A stretch of 19,928 nt of DNA. It comes from an uncultured Campylobacter sp. (GTDB lineage: Bacteria > Campylobacterota > Campylobacteria > Campylobacterales > Campylobacteraceae). Numbering within the stretch: position 1 is the stretch's first letter; every line of letters begins with the position of its first letter. Position numbers and translations under genes: made by a program. The stretch spans positions 1-19,928 of the forward strand of contig NZ_CALIIS010000022.1 in NCBI RefSeq assembly GCF_938017705.1, given 5' to 3'. This document shows positions 7,559 to 14,896 of this stretch, piece after piece. Below the pieces are notes generated by a model, which worked only from the letters and a program-made list of their open reading frames with translations, was not told the DNA's origin and searched no databases.

Positions 7559-8881
7559 ATGAAAGAAATCTCGCTACTAAGGCTCTCGCTCGCAATCTAC
7601 GTCGATATGTTTTTGCGCCTAGTAACCACGTTTATCAACACCTACATGATCTCGCGCGTGGACGTCTCGCTCGTTGGCGCGCTGGGCGCGGGCAACGAGA
7701 TATTTCTGCTCTTCGTCACCGTTTTCGGCTTTCTCGCCGTGGGCTGCTCAGTACTCGTAGCGCAGGCGCTGGGGGCAAAAAACAAAGTCCTGGCGATGCG
7801 CGCGATCCACACGAGCATCGCATTCAACGCGCTCGTGGGGCTTTGTAGCGGCGTTTTCGTCTTTAGCTGCGCGCCGTTTTTACTCCGCGCGCTGCAGGTG
7901 CCCGCCGAGCTTTTGAGCGAAAGCGCGATCTATCTTAAGGTCATCAGCATCGTCTTTGCGATAGACGCCGTCGCGATCGTGCTTAGCGCTATCGTGCGCG
8001 TTTACGGATACGCAAATTTCATCATCGCGGTCTCGGTGGTGATGAATTTAGTGACGCTCGCTGGCAACTACGTCGTGCTCTTTAGGCCGTTCGGACTGCC
8101 GTATTACGGGCTTGAAGGCATCGGCGTGAGCACGATCGCAGGGCGTATGATCGGCGTATGTTTATTCTTCCTCATCATCACGAAGGTGCTAAAGATAAAA
8201 TTTTACCTCACGATGTTTTTAAAGATCCAGTTCGCCACGCTGCGTAAAATTCTATCCGTAGGGCTTCCGAGCGCCGGCGAAAACATGCTGTGGATTGTGC
8301 AGTACCTCGTCGCCTTCGCCTTCGTCGCGAGCATGGGCGAGGCGAGCCTTACCGTGCAGACGATCTATTTTCAAATTTCATCATTCATCTTCTTCGGCGG
8401 AAGCGCGATCAGTATGGCAAACGAAGTGATCGTAGGCCGCCTCGTAGGTGCCGCCAAGCCGCAGGAGGCGTATCGGCACACATTTACCGCACTGCGCTTC
8501 GGGCTCGGGGCGACGGCGCTTTTCGTCGCGACCGTGTTTTTAGCGCGCGAGCAGATTATGGAGATATTGAGCCTAAGCGAGGCGCACAAGCAGGTTATGC
8601 GGCCGCTTTTTTACCTCACGCTGGGGCTTGAGTTCGGACGAACGCTTAATATCGTGTTCGTAAACGCCCTACGCGCAAGCGGCGACGCGAGGTTTCCATT
8701 TGCGATGGGCGTGATCTTTATGTGGGGCGTCTCGATCCCCGTGGGCTGGCTTTTGGGCATTCATCTGGAGTATGGAATTTTGGGCGTTTGGATCGGGTTT
8801 TTCTGTGACGAGTGGCTGCGCGGCAGCGCGAATACGGCGCGATGGATAAGCAAAAAATGGCAGAGCAAAAAGTTAGTCTAA
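7559..8881 (+). CDS. MATE family multidrug/cation antiporter
   Basis: This 440-residue inner-membrane protein matches the MATE (NorM/DinF-like) family, which exports cationic drugs and metabolites in exchange for Na+ or H+. It consists almost entirely of hydrophobic helices; the expected 12 can be placed. Family-like segments are the opening FLRLVTTFINTYMISRVDV (18-36, helix 1), VGALGAGNEIF, a long segment ending in GCSVLVAQALGAKN, and the second-half repeat beginning ILSVGLPSAGENMLW. Length is normal (about 440-460). The ATG follows AAAGG. The last 25 nt overlap the most likely start of the ygjP-like gene downstream, so the two are probably co-transcribed. The drug range cannot be predicted. 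Confidence 0.9.
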   Translation: MKEISLLRLSLAIYVDMFLRLVTTFINTYMISRVDVSLVGALGAGNEIFLLFVTVFGFLAVGCSVLVAQALGAKNKVLAMRAIHTSIAFNALVGLCSGVFVFSCAPFLLRALQVPAELLSESAIYLKVISIVFAIDAVAIVLSAIVRVYGYANFIIAVSVVMNLVTLAGNYVVLFRPFGLPYYGLEGIGVSTIAGRMIGVCLFFLIITKVLKIKFYLTMFLKIQFATLRKILSVGLPSAGENMLWIVQYLVAFAFVASMGEASLTVQTIYFQISSFIFFGGSAISMANEVIVGRLVGAAKPQEAYRHTFTALRFGLGATALFVATVFLAREQIMEILSLSEAHKQVMRPLFYLTLGLEFGRTLNIVFVNALRASGDARFPFAMGVIFMWGVSIPVGWLLGIHLEYGILGVWIGFFCDEWLRGSANTARWISKKWQSKKLV

Positions 8882-10200
8882 ATTTGCTAGGCTTGCCGAT
8901 CAGTCTGCGTTTTAAGCGGATGAAATACGCGCGCATCCGCATTAGTAAGGACTGCGAGATCAGCGTGAGCGTGCCGCGCTCCTACACCGCGGCGCAAGCA
9001 AAAGACTTCATCCTAAAGCACGAAAGCTGGATCCGCCAAACGCTGGCGCGACTGCGAAGCAAGCTACTAGCGAGCGATCAGGTTAGAATTTTAGGCAAAA
9101 TTTATAAGCTGAAATTTAGCCGCGAGGCTGAGCTCGGCGCGAACTGCGACGCGAATAAAAATTTAGGCGATAGCGGCACGCAAGGCTGCGTGAACTGGGC
9201 GAATGGCGATGCGAATAGTGACGCGAGCGGCGTAAATTCGGCTCATTTACAAAGCGGCGCGGGCATAGGCGGTAGCGGCGGCGATGCGAGCAGCAGCGCA
9301 AATAACGGTGCGGGCGGCATGAATGACGGCGCGGGAAGTGAAATTTTAAAATTTCACTCGGGCGAGTGCGCCTCGCAAAATGGCACAGCGAGCGATAATT
9401 TGAAATTTAACCTACCGGACGATGCGGCGCAAGGGCTCGCACAGCAAAGCGCAATGCGACAAAGCGGCGGGTTTATAAATACGGCGACGCAAAATGTCCG
9501 CGAGCAATCCTGCGGTGAAATTTTAAAATTTCATTCGGACGGGTGCGCTCCACAAAGCGACGACGCAGGTAAATTTAACTCCACTGCAAGGGGCGGAATT
9601 TTAAAATTTGACCCTGCCGCAGGGGATGAAATTTCAAAATTTAAACCCGCTGCGAACGGAGAAATTTCAAATTTTAGCTCTGTCATGGGCGAAGAAATTC
9701 CGTTCATGAGCGAAAAAATTTCAAAATCCGCGAGCGAAAATGCGCCGCAAAATGTAGCACAAAGCGTGCAAATGTCTGAGCGCAACGAGCCCGATTTTAC
9801 GATCAAAAATTTTATCCAAAGCTCTAAATTTAAAGATAAAATTTTCGTATCGGGGGGCACGATCTTTTGCGAGAGCGAGGGCGAGTTTGCGGCGTTTAAA
9901 AAGGCTTTTGCGCTTGAGCTTTACCTGCGCTATATCGAGAAATTTTCGCCGCGAATAGGCCGCAAGATCGCGCGGGTGCGGGTGCGCAAAATGCAGACGC
10001 GCTGGGGCAGCTGCAACCACGCTAAGGGCTATCTCAACTTCTCGCTAAGCCTGATAGAGCGGGATCCGCGCTTCGTCGAATACGTCGTGCTGCACGAGCT
10101 CGCGCACCTCATCCATGCAAACCACGGAGCGGATTTTTACGCGCTCATCGCGCAGATCATGCCCGATTTTAGGGCACGTATCAAGCTAGGCAAGGGCTAG
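8857..10200 (+). CDS. YgjP-like zinc metallopeptidase with a large low-complexity insertion
   Basis: The two ends match the YgjP (PF01863, formerly DUF45) metallopeptidase family, a group of cytoplasmic putative proteases of unknown substrate. The N-terminal ~85 residues have FKRMKYARIRISKDCEISV and ILKHESWIRQTLARL. The C-terminal ~120 residues have MQTRWGSCNHAKGYLNF and the zinc motif VVLHELAHLIHANHGADFY (H413, E414, H417; H423 the likely third ligand). Between them lie about 235 residues (89-325) rich in Gly, Ala, Ser, Asn and Asp with internal repeats, which nearly doubles the usual ~230-residue length. The frame can begin at GTG 8812, ATG 8842 or ATG 8857. I chose 8857 because it fits the family N-terminus, has a weak GGA upstream and gives the smallest overlap with the MATE gene. 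The domain ends are intact, so the enzyme may still fold around a surface loop. Confidence 0.85.
   Translation: MAEQKVSLNLLGLPISLRFKRMKYARIRISKDCEISVSVPRSYTAAQAKDFILKHESWIRQTLARLRSKLLASDQVRILGKIYKLKFSREAELGANCDANKNLGDSGTQGCVNWANGDANSDASGVNSAHLQSGAGIGGSGGDASSSANNGAGGMNDGAGSEILKFHSGECASQNGTASDNLKFNLPDDAAQGLAQQSAMRQSGGFINTATQNVREQSCGEILKFHSDGCAPQSDDAGKFNSTARGGILKFDPAAGDEISKFKPAANGEISNFSSVMGEEIPFMSEKISKSASENAPQNVAQSVQMSERNEPDFTIKNFIQSSKFKDKIFVSGGTIFCESEGEFAAFKKAFALELYLRYIEKFSPRIGRKIARVRVRKMQTRWGSCNHAKGYLNFSLSLIERDPRFVEYVVLHELAHLIHANHGADFYALIAQIMPDFRARIKLGKG
9121..9830 (+). repeat. Repeat-rich in-frame insertion within the ygjP-like gene
   Basis: This stretch codes for a low-complexity loop. It contains the perfect 20-bp palindrome GTGAAATTTTAAAATTTCAC (9338-9357), an 18-bp copy of its core (9516-9533) and a 12-bp core (9597-9608). 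The first two encode near-identical peptides, EILKFHSGECASQ and EILKFHSDGCAPQ, about 178 bp apart. Between about 9598 and 9730 there are ten- to eleven-residue repeats around EI(L/S)KF followed by PAA. The same AT palindrome is common in the spacers. The limits are estimated from where family similarity fades. Confidence 0.7.
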
Positions 10201-10372
10201 TTCGCGAACGGGGCGCTCGTTTAAATTTCACGCCGCTGCGGCACGATCTTTATGGTCGTAAATTTCAACCGATCTTTCACTCCTCTTTCGCCCCACGCCG
10301 TAGCAGGCCGCAGCTTTCCCCAACTTACGCGGTGCAGGCGGCGAATTTCGCAAATTTTCGCGGGCCCAAACG

Positions 10373-10813
10373 CTAATCTAAAGCCGCAAATTCCACGTAT
10401 TTCTCCATCGCAACCAGCAGGAGCCAGCGCGCGGTAGGGCTGAAAAAATAGTGGTGTTCTGGGATCTGCTCCATTATAAATTTTAAAAAATCGTAAAAAT
10501 ATTCGGGCGCAAATTTAACCTCGGCGCTCGTTAAACTATCGCCCAGATAGTGGATTTTGCCGCTAAAAATCCTCGCTTTTACCGCGGGGTTTGCATCTAT
10601 GAAGCTTCTGGCATCAGCAAAGCTCAGGCAGTCCGCGGTCGCGTAATCTTTTAAATCCCGCAAGACGGGCTTGGAGCCGACGAAGGCGAAATTTTCCTCT
10701 ACAAATTTCACTCCGCCCTCGCTTACCCGCCAGCGATCGCCCAAGCTCGATAAAAACGCAAACATCTCATCATCTGCGGATCTGAAATTCGCAGGTCCGT
10801 TTTTGCGATCCAT
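10373..10813 (-). CDS. Hypothetical protein, 146 residues
   Basis: I do not recognise this family. It is probably a real gene: the ATG at 10813 follows AAGGA at normal spacing, the composition is balanced and globular, and there are no low-complexity tracts. It begins MDRKNGPANFRSADDEMFAF and ends ARWLLLVAMEKYVEFAALD. There is no signal peptide, obvious membrane helix or cysteine-pair metal site; a single hydrophobic patch near the C-terminus (residues 130-136) is too short to span a membrane. Aromatic residues are frequent (EYFYDFLKF, EHHYFF). It is convergent with the ygjP-like gene across a 172-bp spacer and is followed upstream by a 383-bp gene-free stretch, so it probably stands alone. 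No function is suggested. Confidence 0.7.
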   Translation of the reverse strand: MDRKNGPANFRSADDEMFAFLSSLGDRWRVSEGGVKFVEENFAFVGSKPVLRDLKDYATADCLSFADARSFIDANPAVKARIFSGKIHYLGDSLTSAEVKFAPEYFYDFLKFIMEQIPEHHYFFSPTARWLLLVAMEKYVEFAALD

Positions 10814-11196
10814 TTTCGTCCTTTTTAAATTTATAAACTGCTTTTACGGCGCGCGCGCTGCTCCGAGCCGTCGTTTAACGTCGCAGTAGCGCTCAAAGAC
10901 CGCCGCAGACGCGGATAAAATTCTACTCGCAAGCATTATCGCATAAAATCGCTGCGTAGTATTTGCCGCGATCAAACGGACGGCGTTTAGCAAACGGCGG
11001 CCAAGCGATAGACATCCTGCTGAACGGCAGCGGGCGAAGATCAAACAAGCTACGATCAAATGAACGACGGCTAGCGAGCGAGCAAACAAGCAGCGGAGGA
11101 CCAAACGAACAGCGGCTAAATTTAAAATTCCGCAGCCCGCTAAATTAGAGCTTAAACAATCGCCGCTCAAAACAGATCAAGGCAAATCAAGGCAGT
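10814..11196. other. Gene-free spacer with a degenerate repeat patch
   Basis: No supported gene lies here; open frames at 10844-11170 (minus) and 10963-11148 (plus) cross the repeats and have skewed compositions. From 10970 to 11119 a 21-nt unit recurs in degenerate form. The best copies are 10970-10990, 11054-11074 and 11099-11119, which match each other at 15-16 of 21 positions, with partial copies near 10990 and 11082. All read roughly GATCAAACGAACGGCGGCTAG. Confidence 0.55.
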
Positions 11197-12291
11197 TTAC
11201 TTGAAAAAATTCTTGATCTTATCGAGTATCCCCTCGTCGTCTCCGCCCTTGCTGCCGAAGCTTTCTTGAAGCTCGCGCAAAAGCGCCTCTTGCTTCTCAT
11301 TCAATTTTTTGGGCGTCTGGACGTTTACCTGCACGATCAGATCGCCGTTTTTCTTGGTGCGGATATTCGGCGCGCCCTCGCCGTAGATCGTGAAGCGCTG
11401 CTTGTCCTTCGTGCCTACTTTGAGCTTCAGCTCTGCCTTTCCGCGCGGCGTCGGCACCTCGATGCTCTCGCCCAAGATCGCCTGCGTGAAAAACACCGGC
11501 ACCTCGATATACAGATCATCTCCGTCGCGCAGGAAGTGGCTATCCTCCTTAACGCGCACGATCACGTACAGATCCCCGATCTCGCCGGTTTTGGAGACGT
11601 TGCCCTTGCCGCTTAGACGCACGCGCTGTCCGTCGTCGATGCCTGCGGGGATGTCAAATTTAAGACTTACGTCCTCTTCGGTAAAGCCCTTGCCGCCGCA
11701 ATCCTTGCACCTGTCTTTTACGATCTCGCCCGTACCGCCGCATTCGGAGCAGCTTTGGATGAAGCTCATATATCCGCGTCTGACCGCGACGCGCCCAGTG
11801 CCGCCGCAAGCGGAGCAGGTGTGTCTTTTTTTGTCTTTCGAGCCGGTGGCGTCGCAGGTAGGGCACGGCTTTTTGATCTTGTATTTTATCTCCTTGTGAA
11901 CGCCTTCTAAAGCCTCTTTAAACTCCAGCGTTACGGCTAGCTCGGTATCTATGCCGTATGGATCGCTAGGGCGAGTCGAGCGGCTGCCGCCGCCGAATGC
12001 CTGCTCAAAAAAATCACCGAAAATGGAGCTAAAATCAAATCCTCCGCCGCCCGCGCCGCCATATGCGCCGCTGATGCCCTCTTTGCCGTAGCGATCATAC
12101 ATCCTGCGCTTTTGATCGTCGCTTAAAATTTGATACGCTTCGTTGATCTTTTTAAATTTCTCCTCCGATTCCTTGTCGCCTTGGTTGCGGTCGGGGTGGA
12201 ATTCCAAAGCGAGCTTTCGAAACGCCTTTTTTATCGTCTCGGCGTCGGCATCGCGCGCCACGCCTAAAATTTCATAATAATCTTCTTCCAC
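11197..12291 (-). CDS. dnaJ: DnaJ (Hsp40) co-chaperone
   Basis: DnaJ delivers unfolded proteins to DnaK and stimulates its ATPase in the cytoplasm. All domains are present in 364 residues: the J domain with HPD at 32-34 (ALEFHPDRNQGDK), a Gly/Phe-rich linker (74-101), and a zinc region with four CxxC pairs (C143/C146, C159/C162, C181/C184, C195/C198). The beta-sandwich substrate domains and the C-terminal dimerisation segment follow. The first zinc repeat reads CPTCDATG, so it has Ala where Gly is usual; the cysteines are intact. The start is GTG (12291-12289 on the minus strand) with a strong AAGGAG upstream. It diverges from racR across 129 bp, the same arrangement as in C. jejuni (Cj1260c/Cj1261). 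I see no CIRCE-like or HspR-type operator. Confidence 0.97.
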   Translation of the reverse strand: MEEDYYEILGVARDADAETIKKAFRKLALEFHPDRNQGDKESEEKFKKINEAYQILSDDQKRRMYDRYGKEGISGAYGGAGGGGFDFSSIFGDFFEQAFGGGSRSTRPSDPYGIDTELAVTLEFKEALEGVHKEIKYKIKKPCPTCDATGSKDKKRHTCSACGGTGRVAVRRGYMSFIQSCSECGGTGEIVKDRCKDCGGKGFTEEDVSLKFDIPAGIDDGQRVRLSGKGNVSKTGEIGDLYVIVRVKEDSHFLRDGDDLYIEVPVFFTQAILGESIEVPTPRGKAELKLKVGTKDKQRFTIYGEGAPNIRTKKNGDLIVQVNVQTPKKLNEKQEALLRELQESFGSKGGDDEGILDKIKNFFK

Positions 12292-12322
12292 GAAATTCTC
12301 CTTGAACTATACAAAAGGGGCA

Positions 12323-12328
12323 ATTTTA
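12323..12328 (-). promoter_or_regulatory. Candidate -10 element of dnaJ
   Basis: On the minus strand TAAAAT, within TTTAGATAAAAT, lies about 32 nt before the dnaJ GTG, giving a leader of about 25 nt. A TATAGT hexamer nearer the gene (12307-12312) was set aside, since initiation from it would remove the Shine-Dalgarno. Motif match only. Confidence 0.35.
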
Positions 12329-12349
12329 TCTAAATTTAATAAAACGCAA

Positions 12350-12362
12350 GTTAAGACTTAAC
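12350..12362. promoter_or_regulatory. Perfect palindrome GTTAAG-A-CTTAAC, candidate operator
   Basis: This 13-nt palindrome lies between the racR and dnaJ promoter-like elements. Its right edge is 10 nt before the racR TATAAT, and its left edge is 21 nt from the dnaJ TAAAAT, so it covers the -35 position of racR and touches that of dnaJ. A regulator bound here could affect both. RacR autoregulation is one possibility; I cannot match the site to a known motif. Confidence 0.45.
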
Positions 12363-12372
12363 TATTTTTATG

Positions 12373-12378
12373 TATAAT
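12373..12378 (+). promoter_or_regulatory. Consensus -10 element of racR-racS-recR
   Basis: A perfect TATAAT, preceded by TG and a T-run (12365-12371), lies 43 nt upstream of the racR ATG. The gene has a ribosome binding site AAGGA near 12410. It is the best promoter match in the window and probably serves all three genes. Confidence 0.6.
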
Positions 12379-12420
12379 GCAATATTTAAAATTTCAAATC
12401 AACGATGCAAAGGATAAAAA

Positions 12421-13092
12421 ATGATAAATGTATTGATGATAGAAGACGACAGCGAGTTCGCACAGCTTCTAACCGAATATCTGGCTAAATTTAACATCCA
12501 AGTTACAAACTTCGAAGACCCGTATCTGGGCATTAGCGCAGGGATCAAAAACTACGATCTGCTGATTTTGGATCTTACGCTTCCTGGAATGGACGGACTT
12601 GAAGTCTGCAAAGAGATCCGCGAGAAATACGACATCCCGATCATCATCAGCTCGGCTAGAAGCGACGTGAGCGATCGCGTCGTGGGTCTTCAGATCGGTG
12701 CGGACGATTATCTACCTAAGCCTTATGATCCAAAAGAGATGCACGCGCGCATCATGAGCCTCATCCGCCGCTATAAAAAAGCTAGCGAAAAGGAAGAAAC
12801 CGCCACAGATAGCGTATTTCGCATCGACGATAAGCGCCATGAAATTTACTTCGGCGAGGAATCTCTAGTGCTGACGCCTGCGGAGTATGAAATTTTAGAA
12901 TACTTAATCAAGCAACATAGCTTTTCGGTATCTCGCGAGCAGCTCGTATACCATTGCAAGAGCCTAAAAGATAAGGACTCAAAGAGCTTAGACGTCATCA
13001 TCGGACGCCTGCGCACCAAGATCGGCGACAGTTCCAAAGCGCCTAAGCATATCTTTTCGGTTCGCGGTATCGGCTACAAGCTCATCGGATGA
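12421..13092 (+). CDS. racR: RacR, OmpR-family response regulator
   Basis: RacR is the DNA-binding partner of the RacS kinase; in C. jejuni the pair affects temperature-dependent growth, chicken colonisation and anaerobic-type respiration and fumarate metabolism. The receiver domain (1-115) has the acidic pair D9/D10, the phospho-acceptor D51 in LILDLTLPGMDG, and K100 in YLPKPYDPKEM. A winged-helix output domain follows (about 130-223), with LTPAEYEILEYLI and the recognition-helix region DVIIGRLRTKIG, ending RGIGYKLIG. Length, 223 residues, is normal. The gene lies divergent to dnaJ and directly upstream of racS and recR, exactly the C. jejuni order, which is the main ground for the specific name. 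Its stop codon overlaps the racS start as ATGA. Confidence 0.93.
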   Translation: MINVLMIEDDSEFAQLLTEYLAKFNIQVTNFEDPYLGISAGIKNYDLLILDLTLPGMDGLEVCKEIREKYDIPIIISSARSDVSDRVVGLQIGADDYLPKPYDPKEMHARIMSLIRRYKKASEKEETATDSVFRIDDKRHEIYFGEESLVLTPAEYEILEYLIKQHSFSVSREQLVYHCKSLKDKDSKSLDVIIGRLRTKIGDSSKAPKHIFSVRGIGYKLIG

Positions 13093-14330
13093 AGCACTCC
13101 TTAATCACGAAGATCACCGTATTTTTCGTAATCGCGCTTATTCTGGTATGCACGCTTTTTATCACTTTCGGGCGCATCCAGATGAGCAAAGCCCTGGGGG
13201 CGATGCAGGCAAACCAGATAAACGCGGTAAATTATCTACTCGAGCTTTATAAACGCAACACCCCGCCTAGCGATATCGAGCAGTATTTTTCAAATTTCGG
13301 GCTCGAGCTCGTCAAAGACAAAAACGTTATCCAAAATATCGGCACCAGCGGGAAGAAATTTTTCGTTCAAGACACCTCGATCGGAGAATTTAGCTCGGTC
13401 GAGTATAACAACTCGCTCTTTTTAAATATCAAAAACAACTCCTTCATCGTCGTTTTTGAAAGCATCGGCACGAAAAATTTAAACGATCCGCTCTGGGTCG
13501 GGTTTTTCCTCACCGTCGCGGTTTTGGTTTCGCTTTATCTATCGATCATGAAGAGCTTCACGCCGCTAAAAAAACTAAGCAAAAATATCAAAAAATTCGC
13601 CCAGGGCAATTTGGACGTAAATTTAGCCGCCACGCACAGCGAGGACGAGATCGGGCAGGTCGCGCAGGAATTTAACAACGCGATCGCCAAAATTCAAGAG
13701 CTGATCCGATCGCGCCAGCTGTTTTTGCGTACCATCATGCACGAGCTCAAAACCCCAATCGGCAAGGGCAGGCTCATTACGGAGATGCTTGAGGACGAGA
13801 CGCAAAAGGTGCGACTCGTAAACGTTTTTGAGCGGCTTGAAATTTTAATCAACGAGTTTGCTAAAATCGAGCAACTCCTCTCAAAAAGCTACTCGCTAAA
13901 CTATCAAGACTACCATTTCAGCCTTATTTTAGAGCAGGTAAGAGATATGTCGATGCTCGATAACTGGGACGAGCTCATCAGCGAAAACATCGAGTGCGAC
14001 GCGGTGATAAACGTGGATTTCGGGCTGTTTGCGCTGGCGATCAAAAATTTGATCGACAACGCCCTGAAATATTCCGCCGATAAAAAGGTCGCCATCATCT
14101 GCGACGAAAATAAGATCAGCGTCGCCAACCGCGGCGCGGCGCTTGCAAAATCATTCGAGCACTACAAGCAGGCCTTTATCAGAAATAAAGACGAAAAAGC
14201 CACCGGCATGGGGCTCGGGCTTTACATCATCGATAAAATTTGCGAGCTGCATAAATTCCGCTTTGAGTACAATTACAGCGACGGTACGCACTACTTCTCG
14301 ATCGTCTTTTCGCCGAAAGGCGCTATATGA
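13089..14330 (+). CDS. racS: RacS, membrane sensor histidine kinase
   Basis: RacS is the kinase that phosphorylates RacR. In 413 residues the order is: TM helix 1 (about 9-27), a periplasmic sensor region of ~105 residues (30-135), TM helix 2 (about 136-155), a HAMP linker (157-206), the dimerisation/phosphotransfer helix with H218 in TIMHELKTPIGKG, and the ATPase domain. The last has an N-box NLIDNALKYS (320-329) and a G-box GMGLGLYI (373-380). The periplasmic part has no cysteines and is not a family I recognise, so the signal is not readable here. The start overlaps the racR stop (ATGA), with only a weak Shine-Dalgarno, so translation is probably coupled to racR. Its own stop overlaps the recR start in the same way. 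Confidence 0.92.
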   Translation: MKHSLITKITVFFVIALILVCTLFITFGRIQMSKALGAMQANQINAVNYLLELYKRNTPPSDIEQYFSNFGLELVKDKNVIQNIGTSGKKFFVQDTSIGEFSSVEYNNSLFLNIKNNSFIVVFESIGTKNLNDPLWVGFFLTVAVLVSLYLSIMKSFTPLKKLSKNIKKFAQGNLDVNLAATHSEDEIGQVAQEFNNAIAKIQELIRSRQLFLRTIMHELKTPIGKGRLITEMLEDETQKVRLVNVFERLEILINEFAKIEQLLSKSYSLNYQDYHFSLILEQVRDMSMLDNWDELISENIECDAVINVDFGLFALAIKNLIDNALKYSADKKVAIICDENKISVANRGAALAKSFEHYKQAFIRNKDEKATGMGLGLYIIDKICELHKFRFEYNYSDGTHYFSIVFSPKGAI

Positions 14331-14896
14331 GCGGCGGAGACAGGTTCGAAGAGCTCGTCGCAAGCTTTGAAAAGCTTCCCGGCGTAGGCAAAAAGTCCGC
14401 TCTGCGCTTTGCCTACTACGTAAGCGTGCAAAACTCCTTTTTGGGGCTAAATTTAGCGCACAATATCGAAGAGGCGGTGCGTGGACTGCATAGATGCCGT
14501 ATCTGCGGAGCGGTATGCGAGGGCGAGATCTGCGAATACTGCGCCGATGAGGAGCGCGAAAGCGATAAAATTTGCATCGTCGAAAACCCCAAAGATATCT
14601 TTATTTTAGAGAGCAATAAAATTTACAACGGCCGCTACTTCGTGCTGCAAAGCGCCGGCGAAGAGACGGTGGAGGCTCTGCGCGCCATGGTGGAGCAAAA
14701 CGGCGCGAGCGAGCTGATTTTCGCGCTGACGCCGGGCATCAACTCCGACGGGATCATGCTTTATGTCGAGGATAAGCTCGCGGATCTGGGTTTGAAATTT
14801 ACCAAGCTCGCTCAGGGCGTGCCTACGGGCGTGAGCTTAGATAACGTCGATATGCTCTCGCTAATAAAGGCGATCAACGGGCGCACTGAAATTTAA
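14327..14896 (+). CDS. recR: RecR, recombinational repair protein
   Basis: RecR loads RecA with RecO (and RecF where present) at gaps and breaks. The 189-residue protein has its normal layout: an N-terminal helix-hairpin-helix (LPGVGKKSALRFA, 17-29), a zinc finger with C57, C60, C69 and C72 (CRICGAVCEGEICEYC), and a Toprim domain beginning KICIVENPKDIF (81-92). The usual NP(T/S)xxGE segment of the Toprim domain reads TPGINSDGIMLY (135-146). I recall similar sequences in other Campylobacter RecR proteins, so I do not take this as damage. The start overlaps the racS stop by ATGA and an AAAGG lies just upstream. Placement as third gene behind a two-component system is shared with C. jejuni. Confidence 0.95.
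   Translation: MSGGDRFEELVASFEKLPGVGKKSALRFAYYVSVQNSFLGLNLAHNIEEAVRGLHRCRICGAVCEGEICEYCADEERESDKICIVENPKDIFILESNKIYNGRYFVLQSAGEETVEALRAMVEQNGASELIFALTPGINSDGIMLYVEDKLADLGLKFTKLAQGVPTGVSLDNVDMLSLIKAINGRTEI

Noticed and set aside
9338..9730. Possible CRISPR-like array in the ygjP insertion
   Set aside because: Repeats are of unequal length and spacing, are partly coding, and there are no unique spacers of constant size or cas genes.
10844..11170. 108-residue minus-strand frame upstream of the hypothetical gene
   Set aside because: It is made of the degenerate 21-nt repeats and translates to a Leu/Ala/Arg/Cys-biased sequence without motifs.
11174..11219. AGATCAAG ... CTTGATCT inverted repeat at the dnaJ end as terminator
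   Set aside because: The 30-nt loop is long, the inner arm lies within the dnaJ coding end and no solid T-run follows on the minus strand.
12307..12312. TATAGT on the minus strand as the dnaJ -10
   Set aside because: Transcription would begin within the Shine-Dalgarno, giving no usable leader.
14327..14896. RecR Toprim segment TPGINSDGIMLY as an inactivating change
   Set aside because: I recall similar wording in other epsilonproteobacterial RecR proteins, and the zinc finger, helix-hairpin-helix and length are normal.
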